37,865 bases of DNA from NBML01 sp029939535 (GTDB taxonomy: Bacteria; Desulfobacterota; Desulfobacteria; Desulfobacterales; Desulfobacteraceae): positions 1 to 37,865 of the forward strand of contig JAOZST010000012.1 of the NCBI GenBank assembly GCA_029939535.1. The letters run 5' to 3'. Under the pieces are notes generated by a model. That model did no database searches and had not been told where the DNA came from. It worked only from the letters and a program-made list of their open reading frames with translations. The first letter of the stretch is position 1. Each line of letters starts with the position of its first letter. A program made the translations under genes and the position numbers. Below, piece by piece: positions 16,011 to 24,371 of the stretch.

Positions 16011-16911
16011 TATTACAAAATCCTGTGGTAACACCCCCCTGGTTTTTCTTGAAAAAGCCTCCAGAGAGTGCAGGGCAGATCTCTATGCCAAGCTGGAGTT
16101 TTTTAATCCCATGTCCAGCGTCAAGGATCGTATAGGGCTTGCCATGATTGAAGACGGCATCAAAACAGGAAAGATACAAAAAGACTCCATTATTGTGGAA
16201 CCAACTTCCGGTAATACTGGAATTGCCCTGGCCTTTGTCACACGGGTAAAAGGCCTGAAGCTGATCCTGACCATGCCCGATACCATGAGTGTTGAGCGCC
16301 AGCAGCTGCTCAGGCATTTGGGTGCAGAACTGGTATTGACCCCTGGTTCAAAAGGGATGAAAGGCGCCATTGCCGAGGCGGAAAAAATTGTAAAAACCAC
16401 TGACAAAGCATTTATGCCCAACCAGTTTTCCAACCCGGCAAACCCGGAAATTCACCGCCAGACCACAGCCCTGGAAATCTGGGAAGCAACCCGGGGCAGG
16501 ATAGACATATTTGTGGCAGGCGTGGGCACAGGAGGCACCATTACAGGGGTCTCTGAAGTTTTGAAACAAAAGAAACCAGAACTTATGTCCGTGGCAGTGG
16601 AACCTGCTGATTCCCCGGTTATCTCTGGCGGATCACCTGGTCCCCACAAGATCCAGGGTATTGGTGCTGGATTTATCCCGGCAAATCTGAATGTGAATAT
16701 CATTGATAAGATCCTCCAGGTTGAATCACAAGATGCCTTTGTTGGATCAAAGCAACTGGCAATAGAAAACGGTATTCTCTGCGGCATTTCATCCGGGGCT
16801 GCTTTTCACGCTGCCAAAGAGGTTGGAAGGCAAAACCCTGGTAAATCAATTGTTTTTGTTGTCTGTGATACGGGTGAGCGATATATCAGCACCGATCTTT
16901 TTGCCATCTGA
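15994..16911 (+). CDS. cysK: Cysteine synthase A (O-acetylserine sulfhydrylase)
   Basis: This PLP enzyme joins O-acetylserine and sulfide to give cysteine and acetate. I use ATG 15994 (MNALSDITKSCGNTPLVFLE) with AAGGAG nine bases before it; the longer frame is the repeat region read out of phase. The product is 305 aa. The PLP lysine is K44 in S-S-V-K-D-R, the substrate loop is T-S-G-N-T-G, and G-T-G-G-T holds the cofactor phosphate. It is translationally coupled to cysE, with which it may form the cysteine synthase complex. Only 17 bp separate it from the convergent nifS. Confidence 0.96.
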   Translation: MNALSDITKSCGNTPLVFLEKASRECRADLYAKLEFFNPMSSVKDRIGLAMIEDGIKTGKIQKDSIIVEPTSGNTGIALAFVTRVKGLKLILTMPDTMSVERQQLLRHLGAELVLTPGSKGMKGAIAEAEKIVKTTDKAFMPNQFSNPANPEIHRQTTALEIWEATRGRIDIFVAGVGTGGTITGVSEVLKQKKPELMSVAVEPADSPVISGGSPGPHKIQGIGAGFIPANLNVNIIDKILQVESQDAFVGSKQLAIENGILCGISSGAAFHAAKEVGRQNPGKSIVFVVCDTGERYISTDLFAI

Positions 16912-16928
16912 TTCCTTTTCCAATTCAA

Positions 16929-18101
16929 TCATATCATTTTGCCATTTTTCCAGAAAGGTGACATTTCCCTTAGTTTTTCTATTAAAGGTATCATTGTTTT
17001 TACGATTTTGTCCATCTCATCTTTTGAATTATAATGGGACAGGGAAAAACGGATGGTGCCATGGGCTGATTTAAAGGGGACTTCCATGGCCATGAGAACA
17101 TGGGAAGGGTCCAGGGAGCCAGAGGTACAGGCAGAACCCGAGGAGGCGCATATGCCTTCCCTGTCCAGAAGAAGGAGGATTGATTCACCCTCAACCGCAT
17201 CAAACCCAATGGACAGGGTATTAGGCAGCCTGTTATCAATATCACCGTTTACAGATGTTCCCGGGATTTTTTCCAGGAGCTGGGATTCAAGGTAGTCCCT
17301 TAATTCTCTGACCTGGGTATTCATGGTATTCAGGTTTTCTCCGGCCAGTTCACAGGCCCTGCCAAGGCCGATGATGGAGACCGTGTTTTCAGTTCCGCCC
17401 CTGCGGCCGTTTTCCTGATGACCTCCCATAAAAAATGGAGAAAACTTAAAGCCTTTTTTGACATAGAGAACCCCAACTCCCTTGGGGGCATGGATCTTAT
17501 GGCCGGACAGGGAGAGCATGTCCACTTTAACCTTTTTTACGTCAATAGGGATCTTGCCCGTGGCCTGGACCGCATCGGTGTGGATTAGAATCCCTTTTTC
17601 CCTGGCCTTCTGCACCACCTCTTCAATGGGGAAAATAACACCGGTTTCATTGTTGGCCCACATAAGGGAGATAATGGCTGTATTCTCTGACATGCTCTTA
17701 TAAAGAATTTCTGTATTCAGCCGTCCTTTTTTATCAACAGGTACAAATGTTACTTCATAGCCCTTTTTCTTTTCCAGGTAAGTGAAAAGGTTTTTAATGG
17801 CCGGATGTTCCACATTGGAAGTGATAAGGTGCTTTTTTTCTGGAAATGCATTGATGGCCGCATGTATGGCTGAATTATCACTTTCAGTGCCGCAGGAGGT
17901 AAAAATGATTTCATCGGGATCTGCATTGATAAGATCAGCCACTTGCTGCCGGGCCTGGCGTATTTTTTTGTCCACTTGATCCCCAAAGGTATACATGGAA
18001 GAGGGGTTCCCATAAAATTCACCAAGATAGGGCAGCATCTCTTCAATTACTTCATCTGCCACCTTTGTGGTTGCATTATTGTCCGTATATATAATTTTCA
18101 T
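16929..18101 (-). CDS. nifS: Cysteine desulfurase (NifS/IscS family)
   Basis: This 390 aa PLP enzyme removes sulfur from cysteine as an enzyme persulfide for Fe-S cluster assembly. The PLP lysine is K202 in S-G-H-K-I-H-A-P-K-G and the catalytic cysteine is C325 in S-S-G-S-A-C-T-S-G-S, the loop form of group I (NifS/IscS) enzymes. The ATG is preceded by AAGGAT and lies six bases after nifU. The pair makes the general Fe-S machinery here, since no nitrogenase gene is near. It is convergent with cysK, so cysteine supply and use are adjacent. Confidence 0.96.
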   Translation of the reverse strand: MKIIYTDNNATTKVADEVIEEMLPYLGEFYGNPSSMYTFGDQVDKKIRQARQQVADLINADPDEIIFTSCGTESDNSAIHAAINAFPEKKHLITSNVEHPAIKNLFTYLEKKKGYEVTFVPVDKKGRLNTEILYKSMSENTAIISLMWANNETGVIFPIEEVVQKAREKGILIHTDAVQATGKIPIDVKKVKVDMLSLSGHKIHAPKGVGVLYVKKGFKFSPFFMGGHQENGRRGGTENTVSIIGLGRACELAGENLNTMNTQVRELRDYLESQLLEKIPGTSVNGDIDNRLPNTLSIGFDAVEGESILLLLDREGICASSGSACTSGSLDPSHVLMAMEVPFKSAHGTIRFSLSHYNSKDEMDKIVKTMIPLIEKLREMSPFWKNGKMI

Positions 18102-18107
18102 TTATAT

Positions 18108-18671
18108 TTATCCTTTGGCTTTAACTGACTCAATCACTTCTTCTATCCGTTCCAGGCATTGTCCGCATCCGCCCCCGGCTTTCAGGTAATCAGTGACATC
18201 ATCGGTGGTTTTTAACCCGTTGGCCTTGACCGCATCAATGATTTCAAGATCTGTCACGTCAAAACATTCACATACAATATTCCCTGGTTTCGCAAGGATC
18301 TGAATCCCCCGGAAATTGGCTATGGCTTTTTTAAGAGCAGATTGCCCCATGACCGAGCAATGCATTTTTGCCTTTGGCAGGCCCCCGAGATAATCTGAAA
18401 TATCGTCATTTGTTATTTTTGCTGCTTCATCCAGGGTCATGCCCTTGATGATTTCTGTAAGGGCTGATGAGGAAGCCACTGCACTGGCACAGCCAAAGGT
18501 CATAAAGGATGCCTCAATGATTCGTTCATTCTCATTGACCTTTAAAAACAGTTTTAATGCATCTCCGCAGTTCAAGGAACCGGTTTCTCCAATGGCATTG
18601 GCATCTTTAAGTTCACCCACATTCCTGGGTTTTAAAAAATGTTCTTTTACTTTATCTGTATAATCCCACAT
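18108..18671 (-). CDS. nifU: NifU-type Fe-S scaffold lacking the C-terminal Nfu domain
   Basis: This 187 aa scaffold holds nascent [2Fe-2S]/[4Fe-4S] clusters supplied by NifS. The N-terminal IscU-like domain has C35, C61 and C105 (S-L-N-C-G-D, F-G-C-A-S, M-H-C-S). A BFD-like ferredoxin domain follows with C134-E-C136 and C169-G-Q-C172. Full NifU of nitrogen fixers has about 100 more residues with a C-x-x-C Nfu domain, which is absent. Such two-domain forms are common in epsilon- and deltaproteobacteria. It has a GGAG ribosome site and is first in the operon. Confidence 0.95.
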   Translation of the reverse strand: MWDYTDKVKEHFLKPRNVGELKDANAIGETGSLNCGDALKLFLKVNENERIIEASFMTFGCASAVASSSALTEIIKGMTLDEAAKITNDDISDYLGGLPKAKMHCSVMGQSALKKAIANFRGIQILAKPGNIVCECFDVTDLEIIDAVKANGLKTTDDVTDYLKAGGGCGQCLERIEEVIESVKAKG

Positions 18672-18740
18672 TATTTATTCTCCTTAAATCAAATTCTTTC
18701 AATATCCTGGTCAATGCCTTGTTTTAAAATGTCTTGGTCT

Positions 18741-18768
18741 AAAATACTACAGGGTGGTAGATTGTCAA
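18741..18768 (-). promoter_or_regulatory. Candidate promoter of nifU-nifS
   Basis: On the minus strand a perfect TTGACA (18768-18763) is followed after 16 bp by TATTTT (18746-18741). A short CTAC-N6-GTAG symmetry lies in the spacer and could be a repressor site. No IscR gene is present in the window. Confidence 0.45.
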
Positions 18769-18811
18769 CATTGGCTTATTTTTTTATGCAAAGGTTCTTA
18801 AAAACCATGTT

Positions 18812-19540
18812 TCAAGTTTCTAAACGAACCGGTACAGACCTTCGCACCTGGATGATACCAGGATTAATACCAGGATCGATAAACGTATCCCGTGTCACAA
18901 TTTCCACTCCGTTTTTTACCGCATTTTTCAATTTTTGTGCATAGTCTTTATCAATCATGGCAGCAGGGGTAAATACCCGGGCATCCATTCGCTGGATCAA
19001 ATAAAATATCACTGCCCTGTGGCCTTCTTTCCTGAGACGGACCAGTTCATCCAGATGCTTTTGTCCCCTGGTGGTCACAGCATCAGGAAACATGGCTACT
19101 CCATCCTCCACCAGGGTGCAGTTTTTGATTTCCACATAACATGTTTTTTGAACCTCGTTTTCCAGTAGCAGATCAAGTCGTGTGTGTTCACTGGTTTTGA
19201 CTTCAGCCCTTATCTTTGTAAATTCTGTAAATTCAGATATCTGATTGTTTTCAATGGCGGCTTTTATAAGTTTATTTGGCACCTGGGTGTTGATACCGAT
19301 CATGGAATCCTTTGTCTGGAGTAATTCCCAGGTGTATTTTAATTTCCGTTTGGGATTGTCACTGGTGGAGATCCATACAGGAGACCCAGGCATGGCGCAT
19401 CCTTTCATGGAACCGGAATTGGGGCAGTGGGCAGTTATTATTTCCTTGTTTTCCAGTTCAATATCTGCCAGAAATCTTTTGTAGCGCTTGACCAGTTTTC
19501 CCGTTATCAATTGCGGCAGTTCATATCCTGAGTAGGTCAA
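18812..19540 (-). CDS. sfsA: SfsA family nuclease/DNA-binding protein
   Basis: This 242 aa protein matches the SfsA family. It has an N-terminal OB-like part with R-Y-K-R-F-L-A-D-I and the signature A-H-C-P-N-S-G-S-M. A nuclease-like core has H-T-R-L-D-L-L-L and Y-V-E-I-K-N-C-T-L, then F-P-D-A-V-T-T-R-G-Q-K-H-L. The D...E-x-K arrangement is that of PD-(D/E)XK enzymes. The start is a TTG with GGAG six bases upstream. SfsA was named for sugar fermentation stimulation in E. coli, but its real role is unsettled. It is a single gene. Confidence 0.95.
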   Translation of the reverse strand: MTYSGYELPQLITGKLVKRYKRFLADIELENKEIITAHCPNSGSMKGCAMPGSPVWISTSDNPKRKLKYTWELLQTKDSMIGINTQVPNKLIKAAIENNQISEFTEFTKIRAEVKTSEHTRLDLLLENEVQKTCYVEIKNCTLVEDGVAMFPDAVTTRGQKHLDELVRLRKEGHRAVIFYLIQRMDARVFTPAAMIDKDYAQKLKNAVKNGVEIVTRDTFIDPGINPGIIQVRRSVPVRLET

Positions 19541-19657
19541 AGCATTCTCCTTTTATCGGGCCCCAATTTATATTTGTCAAATTTATTTGGTGCCAAGTTT
19601 GTGTCAGTTTACTGGTATGGATTATAAGACATAAATTATAAGCTTGGGATGATAAGA

Positions 19658-20470
19658 TTAAGATGATGTGTCATGGATAAAGGCGTTGAGATCATCCATC
19701 TCCATATTTCGCCGGATTCCGAACCTGGTCAAAGAAAAATCATATTTTACCGGGTCCTGTTTCAAAATTTTACTGAATCCCTTTGTAATTTCAAGGGCAG
19801 TAATTTTATCAGGACTCTTTCGTTTGGTGAATTCCAATATTTTTCCCACTGAATACATATGTGTATCAAGGGGTACAATCAATTGTCCGGGTGAGACAGA
19901 ATCCCACCCACCCGGGTCCACTGCATCCTTCCGTACCATCCATCGTAAAAATAGATGGCTACGCTTGCAGGCACTGGTCTTTTGTGGATCTGCCAGCAAA
20001 TGTCCGATAACCCCGGCCCTGGTAATTTTCCGGTACAAAAGGCCTAGGCCGGACAGTGTTGTCTTATCTTCATTCCCAATGCCGGTGCGAAAACAATTTT
20101 CAAGTGATCCGTATTCAAGTATAACTCCCTTTATCCCCTTTAACAGACAGGATAGATGATGGTCTTTTGCAAATCGATATTTGAATCCCGTAAAGTGTTT
20201 ATCAATGTCTTTTTCCCGGCCTCCTGTTATGTATTCATAGGGAGATTTGCCCATTTTTTTCAGAACCAGGCCCAGGGTTTTCATGATCATCTCCACCCGG
20301 CCATAGGCAAGGCAGGCTGCCACAAGACCTGCAATTTCCCGGTCCCGGATATCAGGGTAATCATATAAAAAGAGCAGGGGATCTGGATTCACATATTTTT
20401 GTTTATTGTATTTTAAGTATATTGAATCCAGTTTTTCCCCAAGAGCTGTCAATTTTGTGTTTTCCTGCAA
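19658..20470 (-). CDS. TIGR02757/DUF2400 family protein
   Basis: This 270 aa protein resembles the DUF2400/TIGR02757 family: Y-x-D-P-D-I-R-D-R-E-I-A-G-L-V-A-A near residue 40, A-Y-G-R-V, K-G-I-K-G-V, then F-L-R-W-M-V-R and L-I-V-P-L-D-T-H-M toward the C-terminus. The fold is thought to resemble helix-hairpin-helix DNA glycosylases, but no activity is known to me. The start is a TTG with GGAG six bases before it, a better fit than any ATG downstream. It is monocistronic, between sfsA and the rhodanese-MBL gene. Confidence 0.85.
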   Translation of the reverse strand: MQENTKLTALGEKLDSIYLKYNKQKYVNPDPLLFLYDYPDIRDREIAGLVAACLAYGRVEMIMKTLGLVLKKMGKSPYEYITGGREKDIDKHFTGFKYRFAKDHHLSCLLKGIKGVILEYGSLENCFRTGIGNEDKTTLSGLGLLYRKITRAGVIGHLLADPQKTSACKRSHLFLRWMVRKDAVDPGGWDSVSPGQLIVPLDTHMYSVGKILEFTKRKSPDKITALEITKGFSKILKQDPVKYDFSLTRFGIRRNMEMDDLNAFIHDTSS

Positions 20471-20563
20471 ATGTAGCTCCTTTTTATAAATGTGCGCTTT
20501 GGCTCAACGAAGAAGACAAGTGAAAGACAAGCAAGATTGGGGAATTATTTGTTGCCAAGTCCC

Positions 20564-21703
20564 TTAAACACTGGCTGCGCATTCATTCTTGCCAACATCC
20601 ATAATCCTCTGTTCTTCTTCAGAAGGTTCAATAAGACCGGCATTGACCTTTCTTATTTCAGCATAAACATCGGGTTGTTTTCTCATATTGGCTTTGATGA
20701 AATCTTTGAATTCATTGACATCATTGCAATTATAGATTGCGCTGTTGTTTTTGACTATCTTTTCAAAGGATTGGATAAATTTGCCTTCCTGATTCATTTC
20801 CGACCAGTTAAGATAATGCCCGGGCAATACCTCAACACCAGGATCTATTTTTAACAGGACATTCCTTATAGTATCAAAGAGAAACCCAGACCACTCATCT
20901 ACTTTGCCTCCCAGATCCGGCCTGCCAATGGACTCAATAAACACAGCATCTCCGGAAATAAGGAATTTATCGTCAATTAAATAGGATGTACTTCCCGGGG
21001 TGTGTCCCGGGGTATGGATTGCTTTTACTAAAACACCATTATCTGAACAATTGATATTATCTCCGTCCTGGACATTTACATAACCAAAAACAGCCGTTGA
21101 AAAATCGTTTTCATGGGCGATAATCTTGGCCTGAACTGCTTTGGCTATCCCCCTGTTGCCGGAAATATAATCGGCCTGAAGATGTGTCTCAAAAACTTTT
21201 GTTAGGTGAATGTTATTTTTTTTTGCAAAATCAAGATAAAATTCAGACGTTCTGGCAGGATCGAAAACAAATAATTCCTGGCCGCAAATCAGCCCGTAAC
21301 TTAAGGAAGCCTTCCCCGGCCGGACAAATTGATACAAAGTATAACTGTCATTTTTTTCAATGAGAACAGGTTTGAGCAGATCCGCCCAGGTACCAATTCC
21401 CCCCACAAGATAACCCACATCCTCAAATCCTGCATTCAGGAGGATATCAGCAACATACTTGGCTGATCCCTCCTTGGCGCAGACTATTCTTATCTTTTCA
21501 GCTGGGGGCACCTTTTTTATGCTTTCTTCCTCAAATTCCATAAATTCAAAATATGGAAGGTTCAAGGTTTCTTTTAGATAAGGTCCTTCCACTTTGAATT
21601 TTGAAAAATCCTCATTGTTACGAACATCAAGCAGGAGAAAATCTGCTGAATCCGTATAAATAGCCCCATAAAGGTCTTCTGCTGTATAAGAATATGCTTC
21701 CAT
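20564..21703 (-). CDS. Rhodanese-metallo-beta-lactamase fusion, persulfide dioxygenase-like
   Basis: This 379 aa protein starts with a rhodanese domain (1-110) with Cys75 in the loop C-A-K-E-G-S. A metallo-beta-lactamase domain of the ETHE1/CstB type follows (about 120-330). The iron ligands of persulfide dioxygenases correspond to H174, H234 (H-T-P-G-H-T-P-G-S) and D252 (S-G-D-A-V-F); all are present. The rest of the usual H-x-H-x-D-H motif reads H-L-Q-A-D-Y, so Q176 and Y179 replace histidines. A last histidine is H296. It could oxidise persulfide or transfer sulfane sulfur; in an anaerobe dioxygenase activity would serve on oxygen exposure. A flavodoxin gene lies 73 bp upstream on the same strand. 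Confidence 0.88.
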   Translation of the reverse strand: MEAYSYTAEDLYGAIYTDSADFLLLDVRNNEDFSKFKVEGPYLKETLNLPYFEFMEFEEESIKKVPPAEKIRIVCAKEGSAKYVADILLNAGFEDVGYLVGGIGTWADLLKPVLIEKNDSYTLYQFVRPGKASLSYGLICGQELFVFDPARTSEFYLDFAKKNNIHLTKVFETHLQADYISGNRGIAKAVQAKIIAHENDFSTAVFGYVNVQDGDNINCSDNGVLVKAIHTPGHTPGSTSYLIDDKFLISGDAVFIESIGRPDLGGKVDEWSGFLFDTIRNVLLKIDPGVEVLPGHYLNWSEMNQEGKFIQSFEKIVKNNSAIYNCNDVNEFKDFIKANMRKQPDVYAEIRKVNAGLIEPSEEEQRIMDVGKNECAASV

Positions 21704-21776
21704 TTTTTTTACCTCTGTATTTCCATGGGCTATACCATGGCTTTGGATACCTACTGAAAATTATATCTGTTTGTCG

Positions 21777-22217
21777 TTAGAGTTTTTCACATAAACCCCT
21801 TCCGTATTGATGGCAGGCCTTCATTCCATCATCTGTTTCCATAACTGCTTCGGTTAGATTTAAAGGCCCAAGGTCCAGCGCATCCATTTTAAATACGTAT
21901 TGCATGGTTTCATAAATCATGGGAGCAGCTTCTCCACTATGGGTATGGGATCCAAAGGCCCCTCCCAGTTTTCCAGATAAATCAGCTTTTTCTGCTACAA
22001 AAAGAAATTGTTTCATTCCACCGGTCATATCTTTATGGTAGGTGGGGCATCCAAAAATATATCCATCAAAGCCGGATAGATCCTCTTCTTTTTTCAGGGA
22101 TGAAACTTTTGCAACTTCTGCTTCATTTCCAGACATCCTGACACCTTCTGCCAGATAGTTAGCCATTTTTTCTGTGGTTCCTGTTCTGCTTGTGTATGCT
22201 ATCAATACTTTTTTCAT
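21777..22217 (-). CDS. Flavodoxin family protein
   Basis: This 146 aa flavodoxin-like protein has the FMN phosphate loop T-S-R-T-G-T-T-E at residues 9-16. The later F-G-C-P-T-Y-H-K-D and the G-A-F-G-S-H-T-H-S-G stretch match flavin isoalloxazine loops. It probably carries electrons or acts as a small flavin reductase. AAGGAAAGAG precedes the ATG. It is immediately upstream of the rhodanese-MBL gene on the same strand, a likely operon, which hints at a joint role in sulfur or oxygen stress. Confidence 0.88.
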   Translation of the reverse strand: MKKVLIAYTSRTGTTEKMANYLAEGVRMSGNEAEVAKVSSLKKEEDLSGFDGYIFGCPTYHKDMTGGMKQFLFVAEKADLSGKLGGAFGSHTHSGEAAPMIYETMQYVFKMDALDLGPLNLTEAVMETDDGMKACHQYGRGLCEKL

Positions 22218-22355
22218 TTTTTCTCTCTTTCCTTAGGTTAAAAGTTGATTGTCAATGGATCTTAAAACTGGATCTCAAAACTACTTGCATTTAAGAAATA
22301 CTCTAAGCATAAATTGGGCCAAGATGCTTTTATTTTATTTGTTCCATTAATTGAC

Positions 22356-22385
22356 TTGACATGATTTTATCCAGGGCCATAATAT
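22356..22385 (+). promoter_or_regulatory. Candidate promoter of proC
   Basis: TTGACA (22356-22361) and TAATAT (22380-22385) are separated by 18 bp, about 70 bp before the proC start. The -10 box matches 4/6. Confidence 0.45.
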
Positions 22386-22457
22386 AAACTCTTTATTTTA
22401 ACCAATCCAATTTTAATCAAACCGATTTTAATCAAACCAGGAAGGAGTTTACAAAAT

Positions 22458-23315
22458 ATGCTGCAGGAAAAAAAAATAGGATTCATTGGCAGCGGCAACA
22501 TGGGGGAAGCGCTGATAAGCGGCTTGGTCCTTTCCAAGGCAGCAAAACCTGAAAATATTATCTGTTCTGATATTTCAATGGATACCTTAGAAGAAATTCA
22601 AACAAAATACAAGGTTGCAATCACCACGGATAATGTTGAAGTTGCTGAAAAATCTCAAATTATTGTTTATGCAACTAAACCCCAGATCCTTGGAGCTGTT
22701 TTAAATGAAACAGCTCCAGCCCTGGATAAATCAAAACTGATAATTTCCATTGCAGCAGGAGTTCCCCTGGCAGCCATTGCAGCCGGCCTTGGCAAGGAAC
22801 TTCGCCTGATAAGGTCCATGCCCAATATCTGTGCCTTTGTCAAAGAGAGTGCCACTGCCATTGCTGCGGGTGAGTTTGTCAATAAAGGGGATGTTGAACT
22901 GGCCCGTGCCATTTTTGATTCTGTTGGTAAAACTGTTTTTATCCAGGAAAATATTTTAATGGATGCCTTTACAGGATTGAGTGGCAGCGGGCCTGCCTAT
23001 ATTTTTACTGTTGTGGATGCCATGGCCGACGCAGGTGTGAAAATGGGGCTTTCCAGAAAAGACTCCTTGTTTTTATCCACCCAGACCGTTCTGGGCGCGG
23101 CTCGATTGCTTCTGGAGTCAAAGGAACATCCGGGACAACTCAAGGACAGGGTGGCCTCTCCCGGGGGAACAGCCATTGCCGGTATCCATACCCTGGAGCA
23201 GGGGGGATTGAGAACTACCATGATCAATGCAGTTGAATCCGCTACTAAACGATCAAAAGAGCTGGGTGATATGATGGTTAAGGATTTTATTGAAAATCAC
23301 AAAAACGGCAAATAA
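22458..23315 (+). CDS. proC: Pyrroline-5-carboxylate reductase
   Basis: It catalyses the last step of proline synthesis, reducing pyrroline-5-carboxylate with NAD(P)H. The product is 285 aa, slightly longer than the usual 270. The N-terminal nucleotide-binding fold shows G-F-I-G-S-G-N-M-G. The C-terminal dimer domain has D-A-F-T-G-L-S-G-S-G-P-A-Y and V-A-S-P-G-G-T-A-I-A-G, both standard ProC signatures. GGAAGGAG precedes the ATG. It is a single-gene unit. A 10-bp hairpin (23384-23410) follows but has no T run. Confidence 0.97.
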   Translation: MLQEKKIGFIGSGNMGEALISGLVLSKAAKPENIICSDISMDTLEEIQTKYKVAITTDNVEVAEKSQIIVYATKPQILGAVLNETAPALDKSKLIISIAAGVPLAAIAAGLGKELRLIRSMPNICAFVKESATAIAAGEFVNKGDVELARAIFDSVGKTVFIQENILMDAFTGLSGSGPAYIFTVVDAMADAGVKMGLSRKDSLFLSTQTVLGAARLLLESKEHPGQLKDRVASPGGTAIAGIHTLEQGGLRTTMINAVESATKRSKELGDMMVKDFIENHKNGK

Positions 23316-23453
23316 TTAAGACCGGCAATTAATTGGACCGGCAATTGACCCGCTGGATAAAAATAGACCAGAAAAAACACCAAGGCCGGGATTTGGCGAA
23401 AATCCAGGCCCTGATATCTGGCATAAGGAACTCCTGGGAGCCTTTATATGAAG

Positions 23454-23807
23454 TTACACTTCAAGTTCTTTTTTTAGCCAGTCCCTGACTTTTCCTTCAA
23501 CTGCATAGACCCCTTTGTATTTACCGATTCCCTCCATGAATTCATCCTCAAGATTCCGGGGAAGTTTAAAATTGCCCAACTCTTCTGAATCAAATCCCTT
23601 TCTCCGGACCAGAGTGAGGATGGGCTGCTTTTTCCAGGTATTGATCACAAAGTATACGGTTTCATTGTCATTGTCCCTGGAATTATAATATGACTGGGAC
23701 CTGAGGGGACCCCATTCAAGGTGAAGTGCAATGGCTTCCTCAGGTGTCATTTCCCAATCAACGGCATTTACAAGATTATAATCGGTCTTTATATCATGAA
23801 GATTCAT
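23454..23807 (-). CDS. Small DVU0772-family-like protein of unknown function
   Basis: I start it at ATG 23807 (MNLHDIKTDYNLVNAVDWEMTP), which has AAAGGAGGAGAT directly upstream; this makes 117 aa. The sequence (D-W-E-M-T-P-E-E-A-I-A-L-H-L-E-W-G, Y-F-V-I-N-T-W, and the ending G-V-Y-A-V-E-G-K-V-R-D-W-L-K-K-E-L) matches what I recall as the DVU0772 family of sulfate reducers. It is soluble, with no metal-binding motif. It is last in a run with two small rubredoxin-type genes, so a redox link is plausible by position only. Confidence 0.8.
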   Translation of the reverse strand: MNLHDIKTDYNLVNAVDWEMTPEEAIALHLEWGPLRSQSYYNSRDNDNETVYFVINTWKKQPILTLVRRKGFDSEELGNFKLPRNLEDEFMEGIGKYKGVYAVEGKVRDWLKKELEV

Positions 23808-23860
23808 ATCTCCTCCTTTGTATGGTTTCATATACCAAAGAATTAAAGCAATTTGTGTGC

Positions 23861-24040
23861 CTAGCCCAGTGATTTAAAGGCTTTGACGCTGGCACCGCAA
23901 ACCGGGCATTTCCAATCTTCAGGCAAGTTTTCAAAACAGGTCCCTTTTTTGATTTTACCTTTTCTGTCTCCACGGTCAGGGTCATAAATATAACCGCAAT
24001 TTGTTGTTTGACACTGGTACATATCCTTTGGTTCTGACAT
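23861..24040 (-). CDS. Rubredoxin with widened first cysteine pair
   Basis: This 59 aa gene runs from ATG 24040, preceded by GGAGGAAACC, to TAG at 23861. It encodes a rubredoxin, a one-iron electron carrier: C10-Q-T-T-N-C15-G-Y-I-Y-D-P at the N-terminus, L-P-E-D-W-K and C45-P-V-C48-G-A at the C-terminus. The first pair is C-x4-C instead of C-x2-C, a variant known among sulfate-reducer rubredoxins. The body G-D-R-K-G-K-I-K-K-G-T-C-F-E-N-L-P has an extra Cys35. It lies between the rubredoxin-like gene and the DVU0772-like gene. Confidence 0.9.
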   Translation of the reverse strand: MSEPKDMYQCQTTNCGYIYDPDRGDRKGKIKKGTCFENLPEDWKCPVCGASVKAFKSLG

Positions 24041-24055
24041 GGTTTCCTCCTTATT

Positions 24056-24220
24056 TTATTTATTGCCGGTTATCCTTGGGTCGTTGGGAGTGCTGGCACA
24101 ATCCGGAGTGTAGCAGGAGTTGTCCACAAACGAGCACTCTTTTTTGCAGGATGGACACTTTTCCGGCGGGGTGTCTGCTTCCAGGTTATATCCGCATTTA
24201 TCACATATCCAGCTGGTCAT
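24056..24220 (-). CDS. Rubredoxin-like zinc-ribbon small protein
   Basis: This 54 aa gene from ATG 24220, with AAGGAGATAGATT upstream, encodes a one-domain rubredoxin-like protein: W-I-C6-D-K-C9-G-Y and E-K-C22-P-S-C25-K-K. It has an added cysteine-rich tail (N-S-C-Y-T-P-D-C-A). The same type is common in anaerobes and resembles the rubredoxin domain of rubrerythrins. It is the first gene of a three-gene minus-strand run with about 15-55 bp gaps. It probably carries single electrons in oxygen or peroxide detoxification. Confidence 0.88.
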   Translation of the reverse strand: MTSWICDKCGYNLEADTPPEKCPSCKKECSFVDNSCYTPDCASTPNDPRITGNK

Positions 24221-24371
24221 AATCTATCTCCTTGTTTTTTTGGGGAATTTACCAGTTACAATGATACTAAATATACTAAACAATATAAAAAATAATACAA
24301 AAAACATGCCAGGATTTTTTACTATTTTCCATTTATTGACTTTTATGGTATTTTCTGAAAAAGGAGTATTA

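Noticed and set aside
23384..23410. Terminator after proC
   Set aside because: The hairpin is stable but no T run follows on either strand, so it is not called.
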